64,000 nucleotides of DNA from Shinella sp. (GTDB taxonomy: Bacteria; Pseudomonadota; Alphaproteobacteria; Rhizobiales; Rhizobiaceae), in contig QFQX01000001.1 of the NCBI GenBank assembly GCA_003248775.1, positions 185,256-249,255 of the forward strand, in the 5' to 3' direction. A program made the position numbers and the translations under genes. Below, in pieces: positions 16,328 to 24,651 of the stretch. Numbering within the stretch: position 1 is the stretch's first letter; each line of letters begins with the position of its first letter. The notes beneath the pieces are model-generated. The model had not been told where the DNA came from and did not search any database. It saw nothing but the letters and a program-made list of their open reading frames with translations.

Positions 16328-18076
16328 ATGACCATCAAGCTGCAGAAGCCAGACATTACGGAGCTGAAGCCCCGTATCACCGTATTCGGCGTCGGGGGTG
16401 GCGGCGGCAACGCCGTCAACAACATGATCACCGCAGGTCTCCAGGGCGTCGATTTCGTCGTCGCCAACACGGATGCCCAGGCGCTGACCATGACGAAGGC
16501 CGAGCGTATCATCCAGCTCGGCGTCAACGTCACGGAAGGCCTCGGCGCCGGCTCGCAGCCGGAAGTCGGTCGCGCTGCTGCCGAAGAGTGCATCGATGAG
16601 ATCATCGATCACCTGAACGGCACGCACATGTGCTTCGTCACTGCCGGCATGGGCGGCGGCACGGGCACCGGTGCAGCACCGGTGGTCGCACAGGCAGCCC
16701 GCAACAAGGGCATCCTGACGGTCGGCGTGGTCACCAAGCCGTTCCATTTCGAAGGCGGCCGCCGCATGCGTCTCGCCGAATCCGGTATCGAAGAGCTTCA
16801 AAAGTCGGTCGACACGCTGATCGTCATTCCGAACCAGAACCTCTTCCGCATCGCCAACGACAAGACCACCTTCGCCGACGCATTCGCGATGGCCGACCAG
16901 GTGCTCTACTCCGGCGTTGCCTGCATCACCGACCTGATGGTGAAGGAAGGTCTCATCAACCTCGACTTCGCCGACGTCCGTTCGGTCATGCGCGAAATGG
17001 GCCGTGCAATGATGGGTACCGGCGAGGCTTCCGGCCAGGGCCGTGCAATGCAGGCTGCAGAGGCTGCTATTGCCAACCCGCTGCTGGACGAAACCTCGAT
17101 GAAGGGCGCTCAGGGCCTCCTGATCTCCATCACCGGCGGTCGCGACCTGACGCTGTTCGAAGTCGACGAAGCTGCTACCCGTATTCGCGAAGAAGTCGAT
17201 CCGGACGCCAACATCATCCTCGGCGCCACCTTCGACGAATCGCTTGAGGGCATCATCCGCGTGTCCGTCGTTGCCACCGGCATCGACCGTGCGGCTCTGG
17301 CCTCGAAGGGTTTTGAAGCAGCTCCGCTTTCGAAGCCCATTATGCGTCCTTCCGCGGCCGTTGCTTCGGCGCCGGCCGCATATCAGCCTGCAATGGCGCA
17401 GGCACCCCGGACCGTTGACCCGGTCGCCGAAACCATCCGCTCGGCTGAAGCCGAAATGGAACGTGAACTCGAAATCGCAGTTGCCCGCCAGGCTGTCGCC
17501 GCTCCGGTACCGCAGCCGGTTGCCGAACCGGAATTCCGTCCGGCAAGCCGCCTGTTTGCAACTCCGGTTGCCGAACCGGCACCGGCTCCGCGCATGGCTG
17601 AACCCATGCCTGCTCCGGCCATGAGCCGTCCGGTTGCTCCGATGGCCGCTCCGGCTCCGCAGCCGATGGCTGCCGCTCCGGTTCGTCACGAGCCGGTTGC
17701 TCCGGTCGCCCGCCAGACGGTCGAGCAGGTGCGCATGCCGAAGGTCGATGACTTCTCGCCGGTCGTCCGTGCAGAGATGGACCAGCGTGCTGCGCCTGCA
17801 GCCCATGACGAGCGCGGACCGATGGGCCTGCTCAAGCGAATCACCAATTCGCTGGTCGGTCACCAGGAAGGTGAACAGGTCGCTCCGGAAGCTCCGGTAC
17901 ACGCTCCGGCAGCACCTGCCGCCCAGCGCCGCCCGCTTTCCGCCGAGGCAAGCCTTTATGCTCCGCGTCGTGGACAGCTGGATGATCAGGGCCGTCAGAT
18001 GCCGGCCGCTCGCTCTGCCCATGGCGGTGACGACGAGCTGGAAATCCCGGCTTTCCTGCGTCGCCAGTCCAACTAA
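16328..18076 (+). CDS. ftsZ: cell division GTPase FtsZ with long C-terminal linker
   Basis: FtsZ is the tubulin-like GTPase that forms the division ring. The 582-residue product has the GTP-binding signature GGGTGTG (about residues 104-110) and the T7 loop NLDFADV. After the roughly 320-residue GTPase core comes a linker of about 240 residues rich in Pro, Ala and Met, ending in the conserved C-terminal peptide (DDELEIPAFLRRQ) that binds FtsA and other partners. Long linkers of this type are usual in rhizobial FtsZ. The ATG at 16328 follows GAAGGAAC; an ORF extension of 15 residues upstream lacks family similarity. A hairpin terminator follows. Confidence 0.98.
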   Translation: MTIKLQKPDITELKPRITVFGVGGGGGNAVNNMITAGLQGVDFVVANTDAQALTMTKAERIIQLGVNVTEGLGAGSQPEVGRAAAEECIDEIIDHLNGTHMCFVTAGMGGGTGTGAAPVVAQAARNKGILTVGVVTKPFHFEGGRRMRLAESGIEELQKSVDTLIVIPNQNLFRIANDKTTFADAFAMADQVLYSGVACITDLMVKEGLINLDFADVRSVMREMGRAMMGTGEASGQGRAMQAAEAAIANPLLDETSMKGAQGLLISITGGRDLTLFEVDEAATRIREEVDPDANIILGATFDESLEGIIRVSVVATGIDRAALASKGFEAAPLSKPIMRPSAAVASAPAAYQPAMAQAPRTVDPVAETIRSAEAEMERELEIAVARQAVAAPVPQPVAEPEFRPASRLFATPVAEPAPAPRMAEPMPAPAMSRPVAPMAAPAPQPMAAAPVRHEPVAPVARQTVEQVRMPKVDDFSPVVRAEMDQRAAPAAHDERGPMGLLKRITNSLVGHQEGEQVAPEAPVHAPAAPAAQRRPLSAEASLYAPRRGQLDDQGRQMPAARSAHGGDDELEIPAFLRRQSN

Positions 18077-18099
18077 GGCGCGCCTTACAGAGTGTTTTG

Positions 18100-18135
18100 A
18101 AGGCCCGGGCGAAAGTCCGGGCCTTCATTGTTTCG
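18100..18135 (+). terminator. Rho-independent terminator after ftsZ
   Basis: AAGGCCCGG pairs with CCGGGCCTT around an 8-base loop (18100-18125), followed by a T-rich stretch. It starts 24 bases past the ftsZ stop and ends the ddlB-ftsQAZ unit. Confidence 0.65.
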
Positions 18136-18344
18136 AACTAATGCAGACTGCCCTAAATTGTCTTTTGTTTTCAAAGTCGTTGGATCGTAACAATCGGAAA
18201 CGAACAGTGATTTGGAATGTGAATGGGGCCGCCGTATGAAAGGATCAAGACAAGGGCAAAGAGCGCCGTGAGGCCGTTTGTCCGCAGAATGACAGGGTCG
18301 GGTTTGCCAAGGAAGCATCCGGCCGGAAGACAGAGGCAGTATTC

Positions 18345-19298
18345 ATGGCAATCGCATTGCTCGGATTTCAGACGACCATAGCAGCACCGCTCAGCCTGAC
18401 GGGCATCGGTGTGCATTCCGGGCGCTCTGTGACGATCAATCTTCAGCCCGCGGAGGCGGGTGCGGGTATCGTCTTCGTACGATCTTTTGATGACGGTACG
18501 CAGGTCGAATACAAGGCTGTTTCCTCGCAAGTGGGCAATACTGATCTCTGCACTGTGCTCGGCACGTCGCCGGCCCGTTCCGTGGCGACCATCGAACACG
18601 TCATGGCAGCCATCTATGCACTTGGTCTCGATAATCTTGTGATCGAAGTGGATGGGGCTGAAATGCCGATCATGGACGGCAGTTCCGAAGTTTTCATCGA
18701 TGCGATCGAGCAGGTCGGCATCACCAATCTCGGCGTAAAGCGCCGTTATATCCGGGTTACCAAGCCGGTACGCATCGAGGCTGGAGCCTCCTGGGCCGAG
18801 TTTCTGCCTTATGACGGTACGCGATTTGAGGTCGAGATTGATTTCGAATCGCCGCTGATCGGGCGACAGAGCTGGCAGGGCGACCTGACGGCCGCCACAT
18901 TCAAGACAGAATTATCGCGTGCCCGTACCTTCGGTTTCATGCGCGATGTCGAGCGTCTCTGGGCTGCTGGCTTCGCTCTGGGTTCGTCGCTGGAAAACTC
19001 CGTAGTCATCTCCGACGACAACGCCGTCATCAATGTCGAAGGCCTTCGTTACACCGATGAATTCGTTCGTCATAAGACGCTGGATGCCGTTGGCGACCTT
19101 GCGCTTGCAGGCGCACAGTTCATCGGTTGCTACCGTTCCTATCGTGGCGGCCACAAGCTCAACGCCAACGCGCTGAAGGCTCTTCTGGAGAATCGCGACG
19201 CCTATGAAGTTGTCGAGGCTCCGGCTCGCAGCCAGCAGGCACGGGCGCGTGAATTCGTCGCGGTCAATGTTCCGGAGTTCGCTCCCTGGTCTGCCTGA
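18345..19298 (+). CDS. lpxC: UDP-3-O-acyl-GlcNAc deacetylase LpxC
   Basis: LpxC is the zinc enzyme catalysing the first committed step of lipid A synthesis. The 317-residue product has the zinc-binding EHVMAAIYALG (histidine near residue 85), the EMPIMDGSS segment and the HKTLDAVGDLALAG motif (His about 242, Asp about 246) that supply the other ligands. It follows ftsZ after 268 bases in which only the ftsZ terminator was seen, so it likely has its own promoter there. This position next to ftsZ is conserved in proteobacteria. Confidence 0.97.
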   Translation: MAIALLGFQTTIAAPLSLTGIGVHSGRSVTINLQPAEAGAGIVFVRSFDDGTQVEYKAVSSQVGNTDLCTVLGTSPARSVATIEHVMAAIYALGLDNLVIEVDGAEMPIMDGSSEVFIDAIEQVGITNLGVKRRYIRVTKPVRIEAGASWAEFLPYDGTRFEVEIDFESPLIGRQSWQGDLTAATFKTELSRARTFGFMRDVERLWAAGFALGSSLENSVVISDDNAVINVEGLRYTDEFVRHKTLDAVGDLALAGAQFIGCYRSYRGGHKLNANALKALLENRDAYEVVEAPARSQQARAREFVAVNVPEFAPWSA

Positions 19299-19350
19299 GG
19301 TCTGGCCTGACGGGCGCTTTTCCTTCGATTTTTCATAGTGCTTGCCTCCA

Positions 19351-19380
19351 TTGTCCCGCTTCTTCCCTGGAGCGGGACAA
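19351..19380. repeat. perfect 10-bp inverted repeat between lpxC and bamD
   Basis: TTGTCCCGCT and AGCGGGACAA flank a 10-base spacer. There is no T-run on either side, so it is either a weak terminator for lpxC or another RNA/operator structure. Confidence 0.5.
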
Positions 19381-19565
19381 GTCGTAAATGGCGGTTGCCA
19401 GTTAAACAGGCGGAAGGTTGGGACCAATTCCGGGTTTTCCTTTCGGATCGCCACAAAAATGCGTTAAATCGATATCATTGCGTTGCTCTCCTGCCGCTTT
19501 TGTGGCTAGAAACGCCATTTGAAAGCGACGGCTTTTCAAACGGCGCTGCAATCGGGATCTGTCGA

Positions 19566-20435
19566 ATGAATCAAGTAAGGTCGGTCGTTGTGAAGAAAGC
19601 CGCACGTATTGCCAGCGTGTTTGTGATGATGACGGTGTCCGGCGCGATGCTCGCAGCCTGCCAGTCCGATCCCGATATCGATATCACTAAGCTCGGCGTT
19701 GACACTGATCCGCCGGAGACCCTCTACAACCAGGGCCTTGCCAACATGAAGGCAGGCAACATGGGCGAAGCCGCGCGCAAGTTCGATGCCGTCGATGCGC
19801 AGCACCCGTTCTCGGAGCCGGCGCGCAAGTCTCTGGTAATGGGTACTTTCGTGAAATACCGTATGGGCCGCTATCCCGATGCGATCACCAGCGGTACCCG
19901 TTATCTGAATCTCTATCCCAAGTCCGACGATGCGGCCTACGCGCAGTATCTCGTCGGTCTTTCTTACTGGAAGCAGATTTCGAGCGTTACCCAGGATCAG
20001 AAGAATTCGTTCAAGACCATTGAGGCCATGCAGAAGGTCGTCGACCAGTATCCCAATTCGGAATATGTCGATGATGCCCAGGCCAAGATCCGCTTTGCGC
20101 GCGACCAGCTCGCCGGCAAGGAGATGCAGGTCGGTCGTTACTATCTGGAGCGCAAGGAGTATCTCGCTTCCATCTCCCGTTTCCGCACGGTCGTGGAGAA
20201 ATATCCTAACACGAATCAGATCGAGGAAGCGCTGGCGCGCCTCGTCGAAGCCTATTATGCATTGGGCGTCGTGCAGGAGGCGCAGACTGCTGCGGCTGTT
20301 CTCGGTCACAACTATCCAGACAGCCAGTGGTACGCCGATTCTTACAAACTCCTGCAGAGCAACGGTCTGGAGCCGCGTGAAAATGCAGGTTCGTGGATTT
20401 CCCGCGCCGGCAAGAAGCTCCTGCTCGGGAGCTGA
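19566..20435 (+). CDS. bamD: outer membrane assembly lipoprotein BamD (ComL)
   Basis: BamD is an essential TPR lipoprotein of the beta-barrel assembly machine at the outer membrane. From the chosen ATG it has 289 residues: a signal peptide ending in the lipobox LAAC (Cys near residue 29), then tandem TPR-like helices (ETLYNQGLANMKAGNMGEAARKF onward; YRMGRYPDAITSGTRYL; YLVGLSYW). A GTG eight codons later (KKAARIASV) could be the true start. The frame is open far upstream but that part is not family-like. It precedes recN by 32 bases. Confidence 0.93.
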   Translation: MNQVRSVVVKKAARIASVFVMMTVSGAMLAACQSDPDIDITKLGVDTDPPETLYNQGLANMKAGNMGEAARKFDAVDAQHPFSEPARKSLVMGTFVKYRMGRYPDAITSGTRYLNLYPKSDDAAYAQYLVGLSYWKQISSVTQDQKNSFKTIEAMQKVVDQYPNSEYVDDAQAKIRFARDQLAGKEMQVGRYYLERKEYLASISRFRTVVEKYPNTNQIEEALARLVEAYYALGVVQEAQTAAAVLGHNYPDSQWYADSYKLLQSNGLEPRENAGSWISRAGKKLLLGS

Positions 20436-20467
20436 TACCCCCGCCATTCAGGTGAGATGAGGCAGCC

Positions 20468-22141
20468 ATGCTCGTCCAGTTGTCGATCCGCGATATCGTT
20501 CTGATCGAGCGGCTGGATCTTGCCTTCGAGGCCGGGCTCTCGGTGTTGACCGGCGAGACCGGCGCCGGCAAGTCCATCCTGCTCGACAGCCTTTCGCTCG
20601 CCCTCGGTGGACGCGGCGACGGCTCGCTCGTCCGTCACGGCGAAGACAAGGGTCAGGTCACTGCGGTCTTCGATGTCGGAGGGGATCATCCAGCCCGAAC
20701 GCTATTGCGTGGCAATGGCGTAGACGATGACGGCGACCTCATCTTCCGGCGCATCCAGTCGTCCGATGGACGCACGCGAGCCTATATCAACGACCAGCCG
20801 GTCTCCGTGCAGCTCATGCGGCAGGCGGGGCAGTTGCTCGTCGAAATCCATGGCCAGCATGACGACCGTGCGCTGGTCGATACCGACGCGCACCGGATGC
20901 TGCTCGATGCCTTTGCCGGTCTGACGGATGAAGTTGTTACCGTTGGCGACGCTTATCGCCGCTGGCGCGAGGCGGACCGTGTGCTGAAGGCGCACAGGGC
21001 GCGCGTCGAGGCTGCAGCACGGGAGGCTGATTACCTCCGGGCTTCTGTTGAAGAATTGGAAAAGCTCGCCCCCACTGAGGGCGAGGAGGACGCTCTCGCC
21101 GAACGCCGCACGGTCATGCAGAAGTCCGAGCGCATCGCCAGCGACATTGCCGAAGCTTCCGAGTTTCTCAACGGCCATGCTTCGCCCGTTCCGCTGATCG
21201 CCTCGATGGTGCGTCGGCTGGAACGCAAGAGCCACGAAGCTCCGGGCCTCCTGGAAGAAACCGTACAACTGCTCGATACCGCGCTCGATCACCTTTCCAA
21301 TGCACAGATGGAGGTCGAGGCGGCGCTCAGGCGCACCGAGTTCGATCCCAACGAGCTGGAGCGGGTCGAAGAGCGCCTGTTTGCGCTGAGGGCGGCCGGT
21401 CGCAAGTTTTCTGTTTCCGTCGCCGATCTGCCGGCCTTGGCGGAAAAGATGGTGGGCGACCTTGCCGAACTCGATGCAGGCGAGGAGCGTCTGGGCGAGC
21501 TGGAGAAGGCCGTGCAGGTGGCGCGGACACATTACGACCAGCTTGCCTCTTCCTTGTCCGAAAAACGAAGCAATGCTGCTTCAGCACTGTCCGATGCGGT
21601 GATGGCGGAACTGCCGGCCCTGAAGCTCGAGCGTGCCCGGTTCATGGTGGAAGTGACTGCCGATTCCCAGACGGCAACGGCGGAGGGGATCGATACCGTC
21701 GAATTCCATGTCCAGACCAACCCGGGAACACGGCCGGGACCGATCATGAAGGTCGCCTCCGGTGGCGAGCTTTCCCGTTTCCTGCTGGCGCTGAAAGTTG
21801 CGTTGGCAGATCGCGGTTCGGCTCCGACGCTGGTATTCGACGAAATCGATACGGGCGTCGGCGGCGCTGTTGCCGATGCCATTGGCCAGCGGCTGAAGCG
21901 TCTTTCGGTCAAGGTGCAGGTTCTGTCGGTCACGCATGCGCCACAGGTTGCCGCCCGTGCAGCGACCCATCTGCTGATCTCCAAGGGGCCTTCCGGCGAG
22001 GCCGGAGACAAGATCGCCACAAGGGTCGCGACCATGGAGCCGGAACGACGTCGGGAAGAGATCGCCCGTATGCTGGCCGGTGCCTCGATCACCGACGAGG
22101 CGAGGGCGGCTGCCGCCAAGCTTCTGGCCGGCGAAGGCTGA
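20468..22141 (+). CDS. recN: DNA repair ATPase RecN
   Basis: RecN is an SMC-like ATPase that acts at double-strand breaks. The 557-residue product has the Walker A GETGAGKSILLDSLS (about residues 30-37), a central coiled coil, the ABC signature region ASGGELSRFLLALK and Walker B LVFDEIDTGVGG (near residue 455), followed by the VLSVTHAPQVAA switch histidine. The start lies in MLVQLSIRDIVLIERLDL, typical of the family. bamD-recN-ligA proximity is common in alphaproteobacteria. No LexA box was recognised upstream. Confidence 0.96.
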   Translation: MLVQLSIRDIVLIERLDLAFEAGLSVLTGETGAGKSILLDSLSLALGGRGDGSLVRHGEDKGQVTAVFDVGGDHPARTLLRGNGVDDDGDLIFRRIQSSDGRTRAYINDQPVSVQLMRQAGQLLVEIHGQHDDRALVDTDAHRMLLDAFAGLTDEVVTVGDAYRRWREADRVLKAHRARVEAAAREADYLRASVEELEKLAPTEGEEDALAERRTVMQKSERIASDIAEASEFLNGHASPVPLIASMVRRLERKSHEAPGLLEETVQLLDTALDHLSNAQMEVEAALRRTEFDPNELERVEERLFALRAAGRKFSVSVADLPALAEKMVGDLAELDAGEERLGELEKAVQVARTHYDQLASSLSEKRSNAASALSDAVMAELPALKLERARFMVEVTADSQTATAEGIDTVEFHVQTNPGTRPGPIMKVASGGELSRFLLALKVALADRGSAPTLVFDEIDTGVGGAVADAIGQRLKRLSVKVQVLSVTHAPQVAARAATHLLISKGPSGEAGDKIATRVATMEPERRREEIARMLAGASITDEARAAAAKLLAGEG

Positions 22142-22201
22142 CGGCTCTCTGACGGGGCGTGGATTGCTTTTAGGGGCGAAACCTGTTTCCTTCGGGGCAC
22201 G

Positions 22202-23650
22202 ATGACAGGCCTTTTTGCAACCTACTGGGCTGAAATCCTTGCCGTTCTCTCCATAGTGATGGGGACGGTGGCAGCCGTGCATGCGGCGATGACGAAGCGG
22301 GATGTCCGCTCCGCGATCGGCTGGGTCGGCATTATCGTTCTCTCTCCTTTGATTGGTGCCCTGATCTATGCCGTCGCCGGCATCAATCGTGTGCGCCGCA
22401 AATCCCTGATCTCCCGGCGTAGCAGACGTTTCGAGGAACTCTGGAAACGGCTCTCGGAATACGGAGTGCCACGCGAGGCGATTGCCAGCGAATTCGGCAG
22501 TCGAATGGCGGCGCTGAAAACTCTGGGGGATACTGTCGGCCATCACGCGCTTCTGTCCGGTAACCGCATCGAGGTGCTGCATACCGGTACGGAGACCTAT
22601 GCGGCGATCTGCGCGGCGATCGATGCGGCCGAGCGAAGCGTGATTCTCGAAACCTACATTTTCGACCGGGATCCGACGGGAAAACGCGTCGCGGATTGTC
22701 TTGCCGCTGCCGTCGGGCGTGGCATTGAAGTTCGAGTTCTGGTCGATGCCGTCGGCGCCCGATACAGTGTGCCGAGCATTATAGGTTACCTGAAGGATCG
22801 TGGGGTTCCCGTCGTTTCCTTCAATGGCAAGGTTATCGTCGGCATGCGGCTTCCCTATGCGAACCTGCGCACGCACCGCAAGATCATGGTGGTCGACGGC
22901 AAGGTCGCCTTCATGGGCGGCATGAATATCCGCGCGGCATTCGAGGGCGACCACGCTGCGCGCGATACGCATTTCAGGGTTACCGGGCCGGTGGTCGCCG
23001 ATATCTTCGCGGTTTCGGCGGAGGATCTGAATTTCGAGACCGGCGAGGTGCTGACCGGCGTCGCCTGGCAGATGGCGGTCGATGACGGGGTGCAGGGCGG
23101 GCCGGCGTTTGCCCGTGCCATCGTGTCCGGTCCCGACAGCAACATCGAGACGAATCACAAGATCCTGATGGGCGCGTTTTCAGTGGCGGAAAAGTCGATC
23201 CGGATCATGTCGCCCTATTTCCTGCCGGACAATATCCTGCTTGCCGCCCTGTTCACGGCGGCGCGGCGCGGCGTGGTGGTCGAGATCGTGGTGCCGTCGC
23301 AGAATAATCTTGCCATCGTCAGCCACGCGATGACATCGCAGTTCGCGCAGATCCTGAAAGAGGGCTGCCGAATCTACAGTGCACAGGGGCCATTCGACCA
23401 TTCGAAGCTTCTGACTGTCGATGGCCAATGGTCGTTCGTCGGCTCATCCAATCTCGATTCCCGTTCGCTGCGATTGAACTTCGAAATCGACATGGAGGTA
23501 TTCGACAGGGATTTCGCCGCTGCGATCAATGCGCGGATCGATGCGGCACTTGACGATGCGGAGGCGCTGTCTTTCGACGCCCTGCAGGCGCAGCCCTTCG
23601 CCATTCGCTTTTTCAACCGTATCTTCTGGCTGGGGTCGCCCTATCTATGA
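22202..23650 (+). CDS. cls: cardiolipin synthase (phospholipase D family)
   Basis: Cardiolipin synthase condenses phospholipids at the inner membrane. The 482-residue product has two N-terminal membrane segments (about residues 8-30 and 40-62, PLDc_N type) and two HKD catalytic motifs: HRKIMVVDGKVAFMGGMN (His near 225) and HSKLLTVDGQWSFVGSSNLDSRS (His near 400). Its stop codon overlaps, as ATGA, the start of a 41-codon ORF that in turn overlaps the next gene, so cls is probably the first gene of a three-cistron unit. The E. coli clsB-ybhP pair has a comparable cls-EEP arrangement. Confidence 0.93.
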   Translation: MTGLFATYWAEILAVLSIVMGTVAAVHAAMTKRDVRSAIGWVGIIVLSPLIGALIYAVAGINRVRRKSLISRRSRRFEELWKRLSEYGVPREAIASEFGSRMAALKTLGDTVGHHALLSGNRIEVLHTGTETYAAICAAIDAAERSVILETYIFDRDPTGKRVADCLAAAVGRGIEVRVLVDAVGARYSVPSIIGYLKDRGVPVVSFNGKVIVGMRLPYANLRTHRKIMVVDGKVAFMGGMNIRAAFEGDHAARDTHFRVTGPVVADIFAVSAEDLNFETGEVLTGVAWQMAVDDGVQGGPAFARAIVSGPDSNIETNHKILMGAFSVAEKSIRIMSPYFLPDNILLAALFTAARRGVVVEIVVPSQNNLAIVSHAMTSQFAQILKEGCRIYSAQGPFDHSKLLTVDGQWSFVGSSNLDSRSLRLNFEIDMEVFDRDFAAAINARIDAALDDAEALSFDALQAQPFAIRFFNRIFWLGSPYL

Positions 23651-23772
23651 CGGATGCCGTTGATATCCGCGAAATCATCGGCGGCGGCGGCGTTCGCCAT
23701 GAAATCTCTGTTGCGGTGCAGTATGCTGCGACTCAGGGAAATGCTTCTGTAACTGGCATGGAAACGCGATGA
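23647..23772 (+). CDS. 41-codon ORF wedged between cls and the EEP gene
   Basis: An uninterrupted ATG-to-TGA frame of 41 codons. Its ATG overlaps the cls TGA (ATGA at 23647) and its TGA overlaps the next ATG (ATGA at 23769), exactly filling the gap. The product has a central Gly4 run and no signal peptide or membrane segment. No family is recognised. It may encode a small partner of the two lipid-linked proteins, or just a coupling device that carries ribosomes from cls to the downstream gene; chance is also possible. Confidence 0.4.
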   Translation: MTDAVDIREIIGGGGVRHEISVAVQYAATQGNASVTGMETR

Positions 23773-24587
23773 CGAAGACCAACGGCAACCTCGCCCGGAC
23801 AATGATGGCGTCGATCAAGAATCGCCGCAACCGGTCCATGATCCGGCCTTTCGATCAGCGGGACGGTGCGCTGGTGGTCGCTTCCTATAATGTCCACAAA
23901 TGCGTTGGTACGGATGGACGCTTCAATCCCGAACGCATCATCGAGGTGATCTCCGAGATCGATCCCGATGTGATCGCGTTGCAGGAGGCCGATCAGCGTT
24001 TCGGGGAAAAATCCGGGCTTCTCGATCTGCCGCGTCTTCGGCTGGAGACCGGCCTCATGCCGGTTCCGGTGCTCGCCAAGCCGAAATCCCATGGGTGGCG
24101 TGGCAATGTGCTGCTGTTCAAGGAAGGCATGGTGCGGGATGTACATCAGGTGGCGCTGCCGGGCCTTGAGCCGCGCGGTGCGCTGGTTGCCGAAATCGAT
24201 CTTGCCCGGGGCGAGGGGCTTCGGGTCATCGCGGCCCATCTCGGCCTTTTGCGCTGGGCGCGCAGGCAGCAGGCGGATGTCATTCTCGACATCATGGGCG
24301 CGCGGGAAGAGCGGCCGACCCTGTTGATGGGGGATTTCAACGAATGGCGCCTCGGGCCGGGCTCGGCGCTGACACGGCTCGAATCGGTGTTCGGTCCGCT
24401 GCCGCCGCCGATCCCGAGCTTCCCCGCCCGCCTGCCGATGCTGTCCCTCGACAGGATCATGGCGAACCGCGCCGGTCTCATCGCGGAGCTTGCGGTTCAT
24501 GATACGCCGCTCGCCCGTCTGGCCTCCGATCATCTGCCTTTGACGGCGCGTCTGGAGTTCGGGGCGGGGCTTCGCTCGACGGGCTGA
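23769..24587 (+). CDS. endonuclease/exonuclease/phosphatase (EEP) family protein, YbhP-like
   Basis: A 272-residue metal-dependent phosphodiesterase-fold protein. EEP motifs are seen in order: SYNVHKCVG (Asn ligand), VIALQEAD (Glu ligand), AAHLGLLRWARRQQ, LLMGDFNEW (Asp/Asn), the SLDRIM segment and SDHLPLTARLEF with the catalytic Asp-His near the C-terminus. It follows cls, as YbhP follows ClsB in E. coli, suggesting a role in phospholipid metabolism; the substrate is unknown. The ATG overlaps the preceding mini-ORF stop; internal ATGs at codons 12-13 (MMASIKN) are alternatives. No signal peptide is seen. Confidence 0.85.
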   Translation: MTKTNGNLARTMMASIKNRRNRSMIRPFDQRDGALVVASYNVHKCVGTDGRFNPERIIEVISEIDPDVIALQEADQRFGEKSGLLDLPRLRLETGLMPVPVLAKPKSHGWRGNVLLFKEGMVRDVHQVALPGLEPRGALVAEIDLARGEGLRVIAAHLGLLRWARRQQADVILDIMGAREERPTLLMGDFNEWRLGPGSALTRLESVFGPLPPPIPSFPARLPMLSLDRIMANRAGLIAELAVHDTPLARLASDHLPLTARLEFGAGLRSTG

Positions 24588-24651
24588 CTGCACACTTTCC
24601 ATTCCGGCAATTTCGGTTAATACCGGAGGCTCTTAAATTCGGAGCATGGCC

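Noticed and set aside
16229..18022. 597-codon open frame antisense to ftsZ
   Set aside because: Full overlap with ftsZ, no ribosome site, and composition mirrors the Pro/Ala linker on the other strand.
19338..19565. Upstream extension of bamD by 76 codons
   Set aside because: A lipoprotein signal begins at or after 19566; a longer N-terminus would bury the signal peptide and spans the inverted repeat.
21581..23158. 525-codon antisense frame over recN/cls
   Set aside because: Crosses two certain genes and has no family features.
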